DNA of 64,000 bases from an uncultured Oscillospiraceae bacterium (GTDB lineage: Bacteria > Bacillota > Clostridia > Oscillospirales > Acutalibacteraceae), in contig URCA01000007.1 of NCBI GenBank assembly GCA_900546265.1, forward strand, positions 1 to 64,000, given 5' to 3'. Each line of letters begins with the position of its first letter. Position 1 is the stretch's first letter. Below the pieces are notes generated by a model, which was not told the DNA's origin, ran no database searches, and was given only the letters and a program-made list of their open reading frames with translations. A program made the position numbers and the translations under genes. This document shows, piece after piece, positions 58,498-64,000 of this stretch.

Positions 58498-58630
58498 GGG
58501 CTTTTTCAGAGTTTTTCCACTCAAATTAAGAAGATATCGCCTGTTTCCACTTGAATCCGCGCGGGCGGGTATAGTAAAATAGAAGACATCGGGCCGGTAT
58601 GCCGGCAAAGGGAAGGAAGGGACTCTCCGC

Positions 58631-59827
58631 ATGAGCCGTTTGAAAATCGGGCTGTTTAACGATTCGTTTCCCCCCACCATCGACGGGGTGGCCCAGGCTG
58701 TGAAAAATTACGCGGCCGTGCTGCACGACAAGCACTGCGATGTGACGGTGGTGACGCCGGATTATAAGGATGTACAGGACGATTACCCCTTCGAGGTGTT
58801 CCGGTACCGTTCGCTGCGCGCCGACAAGCGGATCGGCTACCGGGTGGGCAATCCTTTTGACCCCAAAACCCTGATCAAGCTGCGCACCAAGCGGTTTGAT
58901 CTGATGCATATTCACTCCCCCTTCGCCTCGTCGGTGCTGGTCAGCAACATCAACCACCGGCCCAAGGTGCCGGTGGTGCTCACCTACCACACCAAATTCG
59001 ACGTGGACATCGCCAAGCGGGTGCCTCTGGACGGTATGCGGAAAATCGCCATGAAGTTCCTGCTCGACAACATCAACGCGGTGGACGAGGTCTGGGTGGT
59101 GACAGAGGGCTGCGGCCGCGCCCTGCGGGACGTGGGGTACCGGGGCAGCTACCACGTGATGGAAAACGGCACCGATTTCGCCTACGGCCGGGCGCCGCAG
59201 GGGGAAATCGACGCGCTGCGGGAACAGTACGGTGTGCGGGAGGACGAGTTCGTTTTCCTGTTCGTGGGGCGTATGATGTGGTACAAGAACGTGCGTCTCA
59301 TTCTGGACGCGCTGAAATATCTGTACGGGCAGGGGGTGCCCTTCCGGGCCTTTCTGGTGGGAGACGGGTTCGACGCGCCGGATATACAGGCCTACGCCAA
59401 GGGGATCGGGCTGGAAGGGCCGGTCACCTTTACGGGGGCGATTTACGACCGGGAGGCGCTGCGGGCGTATTACTCCCTGGCGGATATGTTCCTGTTCCCC
59501 TCCACCTACGACACCTCCGGCATTGTGGTCAAGGAGGCGGCGGCCTGCGACTGCCCCGCCCTGCTGGTGGAGGGAAGCTGCGCGGCCGAGGGGGTCGCCC
59601 ACGATTTCACCGGCTTTCTGGCGGAGGAAACCGCCGAGTCCTGCGGGCAGGTGCTGTTTAAGGCCTGCGAGGATCGGGGGCATATTGCGGAGGTGGGCAA
59701 GCACGCGGGCGAGCACCTTTACCTCTCCTGGGAGACGGCGGTGGAGCGGGCCTACAAGCGCTACACGGAAATCCTCGACCGATGGCCGGGTCCCATGCCA
59801 TATAACGGAAAAACCCGGTGGTACTGA
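58631..59827 (+). CDS. Glycosyltransferase family 4 (GT-B), diacylglycerol-glycosyltransferase-like
   Basis: 398 residues with the two Rossmann halves of GT-B enzymes. The N-domain begins KIGLFNDSFPPTIDGVAQAV and has LMHIHSPFASSVLV; the C-domain has FLFVGRMMWYKNVRLILDAL and the nucleotide-sugar motif TYDTSGIVVKEAAACDCPAL (E-x7-E type). It resembles the glycosyltransferases that make glycolipid anchors of lipoteichoic acid. The assignment to lipid substrates is by resemblance. The gene is monocistronic and ends in a perfect palindrome. Confidence 0.85.
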   Translation: MSRLKIGLFNDSFPPTIDGVAQAVKNYAAVLHDKHCDVTVVTPDYKDVQDDYPFEVFRYRSLRADKRIGYRVGNPFDPKTLIKLRTKRFDLMHIHSPFASSVLVSNINHRPKVPVVLTYHTKFDVDIAKRVPLDGMRKIAMKFLLDNINAVDEVWVVTEGCGRALRDVGYRGSYHVMENGTDFAYGRAPQGEIDALREQYGVREDEFVFLFVGRMMWYKNVRLILDALKYLYGQGVPFRAFLVGDGFDAPDIQAYAKGIGLEGPVTFTGAIYDREALRAYYSLADMFLFPSTYDTSGIVVKEAAACDCPALLVEGSCAAEGVAHDFTGFLAEETAESCGQVLFKACEDRGHIAEVGKHAGEHLYLSWETAVERAYKRYTEILDRWPGPMPYNGKTRWY

Positions 59828-59874
59828 ACAAGCAGAGCCCGCTGAAGCCATGGCTTCAGCGGGCTCTGCTTGTT
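59827..59874. repeat. 48-base perfect palindrome between convergent genes
   Basis: AACAAGCAGAGCCCGCTGAAGCC... reads the same on both strands over 48 bases (24 + 24, centre CATG), with no spacer. It overlaps the TGA of the glycosyltransferase by one base and ends 10 bases before the ABC permease stop. No U-tract follows on either strand. It probably acts as a bidirectional transcription end or a barrier, but the exactness is unusual. Confidence 0.7.
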
Positions 59875-59884
59875 GAACGGAGGC

Positions 59885-60529
59885 TCAATATTGCTTGCGC
59901 CGCAGGATGCGGGCGGAGAGAAGCAGGGAGGCGGCCAGGGCGGCCGCCAGAACGGCCGCGCCGATAAAGGGCAGGGCTGTCACCACCCCGGCGGGGATTT
60001 GCGAAAGCATGGAAAACGCGTCGGGGAAAAGCTTGCTGACCAGGACGATCGCCATAACGGGGAAGAAGACCACCAACAGCATGATGATCCGGCTTTTATT
60101 GACCCCGAACTTATAGAAGATCGGGAAGAGGATCGCCATGAGAACCAGGGCGGCCACCAAGGCGCCGATGAGGCCGAACAGCATGTCGTTGAAAGCGGCG
60201 TTCCCTTTGACCAGCTGCACCACCGAGCTGACGCCGGCGGTCAGCAGGCAGCCGAGCAGCCCCAACAGCAGGCTGGAGGCGTACCGGGAGAGAACCACCT
60301 GCATGGGGGGCAGCGGCGAGGCGGCCACCAGCTTATCGAAGCCGTTCTGTTCATCGTAGGCGAAGCAGTTGATGGACAGCATGAAGCAGACGACAGCCAT
60401 GAAGGAGCTCATGCTGGCCGCCCCGTCCCCGATGCCGGAAAAGATGGCGACCATCAGCACAATATACACGATGAAAAATTTCCCTTGTCTGCCGATGAGG
60501 GACAGATCCTTATATATCAAGCCTTTCAT
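59885..60529 (-). CDS. ABC-2 type transporter permease, 214 aa
   Basis: About six hydrophobic segments (FIVYIVLMVAIFSGIG, SSFMAVVCFMLSINCF, SLLLGLLGCLLTAGVSSVVQ, and others). The start MKGLIYKDLSLIGRQGK and the N-terminal NCFAYDEQNGFDKLVAASPL segment match ABC-2 permeases in GntR-linked operons. Its start overlaps the ATPase gene by four bases. Export substrate unknown; related YtrABC-type systems respond to wall stress. Confidence 0.88.
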   Translation of the reverse strand: MKGLIYKDLSLIGRQGKFFIVYIVLMVAIFSGIGDGAASMSSFMAVVCFMLSINCFAYDEQNGFDKLVAASPLPPMQVVLSRYASSLLLGLLGCLLTAGVSSVVQLVKGNAAFNDMLFGLIGALVAALVLMAILFPIFYKFGVNKSRIIMLLVVFFPVMAIVLVSKLFPDAFSMLSQIPAGVVTALPFIGAAVLAAALAASLLLSARILRRKQY

Positions 60530-61389
60530 GACCGGCCGCCTTTCTTTTTTCTGGTATAGAACAGCATGATTTCCTCGATGGTGGGGCGCTCGGCTGTCAG
60601 GGCGGGATACCGGCGGGCCACATCCCGGCGGCAGAGGGCCTCAAAGCCGAAGGCGTTCTCATGCACGCCGATAAAATCGGCGTCGTTCAGGACGCGCCGC
60701 TGATCCGCCCCGCCCTTGACAACGGCGTAGTCCTCCCGCAGCACGTCCTTTTCCTCGTGGAACAGCAGCTTTCCCTCATGGAGAAGGGCGATGGTGTCCG
60801 CCACCTTATCCAGATCGCTGGTGATATGGGAGGAAAGGATGACGGCGCGGGTTTCGTCCTGCAGAAAATCCAGAAAAATATCCAGGATTTCATCCCGCAC
60901 GAGGGGATCCAGACCGCTGGTGGGTTCGTCCAGAATGAGCAGGTCGGGATGATGGCTCAGGGCGGCGGCAATGGCCAGCTTCATTTTCATGCCGCGGGAA
61001 AACTCCTTGACGATTTTGTTTTCCGGCAGGCTGAAGTCCCGCAGGTAGCCGGCGAAGGCTTGGTCGTCCCAGTCGGCGTACAGGCCCTTCATGTACCGGC
61101 CGATCTGACGGGGAGCCAGCACATCGTGAAAGCAGGGCTCGTCGAACACCACGCCAATGCGCTTTTTCACGGCGGTCTCCTGCTCGATGTTGTCCAGTCC
61201 GAAGAGGCGGATGGATCCCGCGTCGCGGCGGATCAGGTTGAGAATGAGCTTGATGGTGGTGCTCTTGCCCGCGCCGTTGGTCCCTACCAGGCCGGTGATG
61301 GTGCCGGGCGCCACCGAGAGGTTCACGTTGTCCAGGCAAAACCCGTCGAACCGCCGGGTCAGCCCTTGTATCTCCAGAATGTTGTCCAT
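60526..61389 (-). CDS. ABC transporter ATP-binding protein, 287 aa
   Basis: All motifs are present: Walker A GTNGAGKSTTIK, a variant signature FSRGMKMKLAIA, Walker B LLILDEPTSGLDPL and the switch His in ILSSHITSDLDKV. The C-terminal 60 residues resemble those of bacitracin/YtrB-type transporters. I start at ATG 61389 (MDNILEIQG); codons upstream overlap the GntR gene. It lies 23 bases downstream of the GntR regulator and forms one operon with it. Confidence 0.93.
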   Translation of the reverse strand: MDNILEIQGLTRRFDGFCLDNVNLSVAPGTITGLVGTNGAGKSTTIKLILNLIRRDAGSIRLFGLDNIEQETAVKKRIGVVFDEPCFHDVLAPRQIGRYMKGLYADWDDQAFAGYLRDFSLPENKIVKEFSRGMKMKLAIAAALSHHPDLLILDEPTSGLDPLVRDEILDIFLDFLQDETRAVILSSHITSDLDKVADTIALLHEGKLLFHEEKDVLREDYAVVKGGADQRRVLNDADFIGVHENAFGFEALCRRDVARRYPALTAERPTIEEIMLFYTRKKKGGRS

Positions 61390-61412
61390 GGTTTCTTCTA
61401 CTCCCTTATGCG

Positions 61413-61790
61413 TTAGAATGGATCCTGGTACAGGATCCGGATGAGGGCGCACAGCTCGTCGGCGTCCACCCCGGCGGCGCGGGCCGCGTCCACGGCGTCG
61501 GCCAGATGGGCCTCCAGCCGCCGCCGCTGTTCCTCCCGCAGGATGTCCAGGTTTTTCGCCGCGACAAAGCTGCCCCGTCCCGTCATGGTGACGATAAAGC
61601 CTTCCCGCTCCAGTTCCTCATAAGCGCGTTTGGTGGTGATGAGGCTGATGCGCAGCTCCTTGGCCAGCAGCCGCATGGAGGGCAGCGCTTCCCCCTCCGT
61701 CAGCTCTCCGGCTACAATTGCCTGTTTGATTTGCACCACGATCTGCTCATAAATGGGCATATCGCCGGTGTTGCGAATTACAATGTTCAA
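61413..61790 (-). CDS. GntR-family (YtrA-type) regulator, 125 aa
   Basis: A winged helix (IYEQIVVQIKQAIVAGELTE, then GEALPSMRLLAKELRISLIT, TKRAYEELEREGFIVTM and GRGSFVA) followed by a short helical tail, the small YtrA subfamily size. The start is TTG at 61790, eight bases after GGAGG; another in-frame TTG at 61805 lies inside the ribosome site. It should repress its own operon through the palindrome at 61814-61838. Confidence 0.9.
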   Translation of the reverse strand: MNIVIRNTGDMPIYEQIVVQIKQAIVAGELTEGEALPSMRLLAKELRISLITTKRAYEELEREGFIVTMTGRGSFVAAKNLDILREEQRRRLEAHLADAVDAARAAGVDADELCALIRILYQDPF

Positions 61791-61813
61791 GGGGCGATCC
61801 TCCAAACGTGCTT

Positions 61814-61853
61814 ATTGTATATATAGTATATACACAATAGTTTGTTTTGTCAA
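61814..61853 (-). promoter_or_regulatory. Consensus promoter with overlapping GntR operator
   Basis: On the minus strand TTGACA (61848-61853), 17 bases, TATACT (61825-61830). The inverted repeat ATTGTATATAT / ATATACACAAT (61814-61824 and 61828-61838, one mismatch) covers the -10 box. This fits an autorepressed GntR/ABC operon. Confidence 0.82.
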
Positions 61854-61912
61854 CCGGTATTTTTCCCCGCGCCGCTGTCGAAAAAATGCAGACGGAACTT
61901 GCCGCCGGATCG

Positions 61913-61941
61913 TTGCGTGAACGGCCGGAATGCGGTATACT
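61913..61941 (+). promoter_or_regulatory. Sigma-A type promoter of the CPBP protease gene
   Basis: TTGCGT (61913-61918), 17 bases, TATACT (61936-61941). A perfect palindrome follows in the leader (61975-61991). Confidence 0.65.
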
Positions 61942-61974
61942 AAGGGCAGCGGATAGAGGTTGTATTGTATATTT

Positions 61975-61991
61975 ATCGTATTATATACGAT
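61975..61991. promoter_or_regulatory. Palindrome in the CPBP leader, candidate operator
   Basis: ATCGTAT (61975-61981), TAT, ATACGAT (61985-61991) is a perfect 7-3-7 inverted repeat about 35 bases before the start codon and 34 after the -10 box. Its AT-rich core looks like a repressor site rather than a terminator. Confidence 0.45.
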
Positions 61992-62026
61992 GAGTTTAGA
62001 AAATAAGATGGCGGAAAGGGTAAAGG

Positions 62027-63049
62027 ATGGCTGTGGAATATAACGCGTATGTTCCGTCCCCGGAGGAGATGCAGCGCCGGGCTCTGCGGGCGGACGGCAA
62101 CTTTATTGGAACCGGCATGCTGTTCTTGGTCGCCCTGTCCCAGTTTCTTTACACCATCGTGGTGCTGGGGCTGGTGTTCTTTCATGTGATCCCCTATGCG
62201 TATGTGGGGCTCAACGATCTGGGGCTGGGCAACACGTCGTATTTGCTGCTGTATATGGGCGTATACATCGTGATGATGGGGGCGCCGCTGCCGGTGGCGG
62301 CCTTGATCCAGCGGCGGCGGATTCAGCCCTTCGGCCCGGCCAAAAGGGTGCACCCGCTGGCGTTCGCCGGCGGGGTGCTGGGCGGCATGGCCATGTGCGT
62401 GGTGGCCAACATCATCGCCAGTTACATCATGAATTTCCTGATGCTGCTGGGCATTCCCCAGCCGCCCATGCCCGATACCCTGACGCGCACGCCGCTGAGC
62501 CTCGGGCTCAACCTGTTGATTTTCGCGGTGCTGCCCGCGCTGCTGGAGGAAATGGTGTTCCGGGGCTATGTGCTGCGCACGCTGCGGCCCTACGGCGACC
62601 GGACAGCCATTCTGGTTTCCTCCCTGCTGTTCGCCCTGATGCACGGGAACGTACTGCAGGTGCCTTTCGCGTTTATCGTGGGGCTGGTGCTGGGATATGT
62701 GGCGGTGCAGACGGACAATATCTGGCTGGCGGTGGTCATTCACTTCGGCAACAACGCCATGTCCACGGTGCTGCAGTACCTGCAGATCGGCATGAGCGCG
62801 GAGGATCAGAACCGGATGACCACGCTGGTATTCTGCGTGCTGGCGCTGGTGGGGCTGCTGGCGCTGATCCTTCTCAAGGTGCGGGGCAGCCGGCTGGCGG
62901 CGCCGGTGAACCGGAACGGCGGCGGGGTGCCCACGACCCGGCATTTGAGCGGGCTGGTGGCGGCACCGGCCTTTACGATTGCGATCATCGCGTTTATTCT
63001 CCTCATTCTGCTGAACACCGCGCTGAGCGTGGTACAGGCTGCGGCGTAA
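62027..63049 (+). CDS. CPBP-family intramembrane metalloprotease, 340 aa
   Basis: Eight or so hydrophobic segments. The catalytic signature is present: LLEEMVFRG (Glu174, Glu175 and Arg179), FALMHGN (His206) and VVIHFGNN (His239). Members of the family (Abi/CAAX protease) cleave membrane-embedded substrates or are linked to bacteriocin self-protection. Nothing nearby suggests a bacteriocin. The N-terminal 25 residues are soluble. GGAAAGGGTAAAGG precedes the ATG. Substrate unknown. Confidence 0.9.
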   Translation: MAVEYNAYVPSPEEMQRRALRADGNFIGTGMLFLVALSQFLYTIVVLGLVFFHVIPYAYVGLNDLGLGNTSYLLLYMGVYIVMMGAPLPVAALIQRRRIQPFGPAKRVHPLAFAGGVLGGMAMCVVANIIASYIMNFLMLLGIPQPPMPDTLTRTPLSLGLNLLIFAVLPALLEEMVFRGYVLRTLRPYGDRTAILVSSLLFALMHGNVLQVPFAFIVGLVLGYVAVQTDNIWLAVVIHFGNNAMSTVLQYLQIGMSAEDQNRMTTLVFCVLALVGLLALILLKVRGSRLAAPVNRNGGGVPTTRHLSGLVAAPAFTIAIIAFILLILLNTALSVVQAAA

Positions 63050-63074
63050 AGAGAAACCGCACGGAAAGGGGCAC

Positions 63075-63578
63075 ATGGTCTTGGCAGACGAAACCTACAT
63101 GCGTCTGGCGCTGGAGCTGGCGCGGCAGGCGGCGGAGGAGGGCGAGGTGCCGGTGGGGGCGGTAATCGTGCGGGACGGCGAGGTGATCGCCACCGGGCGA
63201 AACCGGCGGGAAACCGCCCGCCACGCCCTGGCTCACGCGGAAATCGAGGCCATAGCCGGGGCCTGCGCGAGGCTGGGAGGATGGCGGCTTTCCGGCTGCG
63301 ATTTGTACGTGACGCTGGAGCCCTGCCCCATGTGCGCGGGGGCCATCATCAACGCCCGGCTGAGCAGGGTCGTCCAGGGGACGGCGGATCCCAAGGCCGG
63401 CTCCTGCGGATCGGTGGTCGATTTGTTCGCCCTGCCCTACAACCACCGGCCCGTGCTGGTGACCGGGGTGCTGGAGGAGGAATGCGCGGCTGAGCTGACC
63501 GGGTTCTTCCAGCGGCTGCGGCGGGAGCGGGACGGAAAAAAGCGGACGGGGCCGTGGAATGAGCAAAAAAAGAGGTAG
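63075..63578 (+). CDS. tadA: tRNA-specific adenosine deaminase TadA
   Basis: 167 residues with the cytidine-deaminase fold. The catalytic block is HAEIEAI (His54, Glu56) and the zinc cysteines are in LEPCPMCAGAI (Cys84, Cys87). It makes inosine at the wobble position of tRNA-Arg(ACG), and that tRNA is present at 36283-36359. GGAAAGGGG stands before the ATG. The C-terminal tail is basic. It lies 25 bases downstream of the CPBP gene. Confidence 0.96.
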   Translation: MVLADETYMRLALELARQAAEEGEVPVGAVIVRDGEVIATGRNRRETARHALAHAEIEAIAGACARLGGWRLSGCDLYVTLEPCPMCAGAIINARLSRVVQGTADPKAGSCGSVVDLFALPYNHRPVLVTGVLEEECAAELTGFFQRLRRERDGKKRTGPWNEQKKR

Positions 63579-63595
63579 CCTTTTGCAAAAATCTG

Positions 63596-63604
63596 TGGTA
63601 TACT
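63596..63604 (+). promoter_or_regulatory. Extended -10 promoter before the FAD oxidoreductase
   Basis: TGG-TATACT (63596-63604) is an extended -10 element. No good -35 box lies 17 bases upstream. A 128-base leader with a possible hairpin and U-tract follows before the ATG at 63733. Confidence 0.45.
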
Positions 63605-63625
63605 GAATTTATCAACAGAATACGT

Positions 63626-63699
63626 GCCGGAGCGATTGAGTTGTGCACAAACAGGACCTGGGGAAACCGCGGGTGTGTTTGCTGTACGGCTCTTTTTTT
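63626..63699 (+). terminator. Structured leader with U-tract, possible attenuator
   Basis: GCCG and AGC (63626-63629, 63631-63633) can pair with GCT and CGGC (63681-63683, 63687-63690), enclosing AAACA / TGTTT (63649-63653, 63676-63680); seven Ts follow at 63693-63699. It stands between the promoter and the oxidoreductase ATG. The pairing is broken by small bulges, so the call is tentative. Confidence 0.4.
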
Positions 63700-63732
63700 G
63701 TCTTGCGGGCGCTGACAGGGGGAATCGAATCC

Positions 63733-64000
63733 ATGCCAAATCAATCCACCGCCTTTGACGTCGCGATCATCGGGGCGGGCATCGTCGGGTGCGCGGCCGC
63801 CTTCGAACTGAGCAAAACCACCGCCCGGGTGGCGCTTCTCGATCGGAGCAACGACGTGGGCACTGGCACCACCCGGGCCAACAGCGGCATCATCCACGCC
63901 GGGTACGATCCCGAGCCGGGCACGCGGATGGCCCGCTTCAATGTGGAGGGCAACGCGCTGACCCGGCAGCTGGCCGGAGAACTGCGGGTACCTTTTGTGG
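63733..64000 (+). CDS. FAD-dependent oxidoreductase, GlpA-like, 5' part
   Basis: ATG 63733 opens a frame that runs off the right edge. The first 89 residues include the FAD-binding VAIIGAGIVGCAAAFELSK with the GxGxxG fingerprint, an Asp at the end of the second strand (VALLDRSNDVG) and GTTRANSGIIHAGYDPEPGT, the pattern of anaerobic glycerol-3-phosphate or hydroxyglutarate dehydrogenases. The enzyme would pass electrons from its substrate to a flavin and carrier. Which substrate cannot be told from this part. Confidence 0.85.
   Translation, partial: MPNQSTAFDVAIIGAGIVGCAAAFELSKTTARVALLDRSNDVGTGTTRANSGIIHAGYDPEPGTRMARFNVEGNALTRQLAGELRVPFV

Noticed and set aside
63605..63732. Signal recognition particle RNA downstream of tadA
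   Set aside because: The gene order made it worth checking, but the conserved GGAA/AGCAGCC helix-8 core is missing.
1..64000. CRISPR array or insertion sequence
   Set aside because: No regularly spaced repeats and no transposase other than the serine recombinase were seen.

Overview
The window joins two very different pieces of DNA from a Gram-positive anaerobe of the class Clostridia, probably Oscillospirales. The evidence is HPr together with HPr kinase, the WhiA/RapZ/MurB cluster, a perfect CIRCE element, sigma-A type promoters, lipoboxes, a class B sortase and strong GGAGG ribosome sites. Species cannot be fixed from the sequence alone.

Positions 1 to about 36,200 are an integrative and conjugative element (ICE) of moderate GC, almost entirely transcribed leftwards. 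Its right end abuts a tRNA-Arg(ACG) gene (36283-36359), the likely integration target. No integrase is in the window, so the other end lies beyond position 1. From right to left it carries: an entry region with tandem terminators and a pair of direct repeats; small DUF genes (YubB-like, DUF4314, DUF3789); a D12-class adenine methylase; AbrB-like and DUF3846 genes; a lipoprotein; a 1458-residue VaFE/Cna-B surface adhesin; a type IV secretion module (VirB2-, VirB6- and VirB3-like proteins, class B sortase, VirB4 ATPase, NlpC/P60 wall hydrolase) interrupted by an independently transcribed HipA-like kinase; a cargo run with a pentapeptide-repeat protein, a DUF6103 protein, an amidoligase and a gamma-glutamylcyclotransferase-like protein; a candidate oriT; and the processing module (relaxosome accessory protein, relaxase fused to Sel1 repeats, toprim protein, VirD4 coupling protein). 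At the far left an XRE regulator (4386-4727) diverges from a co-oriented set of small genes (1-3874) that resembles an orphan immunity array, preceded by a leader ORF with an attenuator.

Positions 36,360-64,000 are GC-rich core chromosome. They hold CIRCE-controlled htpG; an envelope cluster (transglutaminase-like protein, M15 lipoprotein, MBOAT acyltransferase, AlgX-like protein, small lipoprotein); an XRE regulator; a serine recombinase coupled to a 40-codon ORF; HPr; rimM-trmD; pfkA; dnaE; whiA; rapZ; murB; a ROK glucokinase; hprK; a glycosyltransferase; a GntR/ABC transporter operon; a CPBP protease; tadA; and the start of a GlpA-like FAD oxidoreductase. HPr, HPr kinase, glucokinase and phosphofructokinase together link sugar entry, glycolysis and carbon catabolite control.

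The most unusual material is in the ICE: terminators placed between genes or just before start codons, initiation at TTG, CTG and ATT in the secretion module, an amidoligase/cyclotransferase pair, a HipA-like kinase with its own promoter and terminator, and a possible two-base slip at the start of the methylase.
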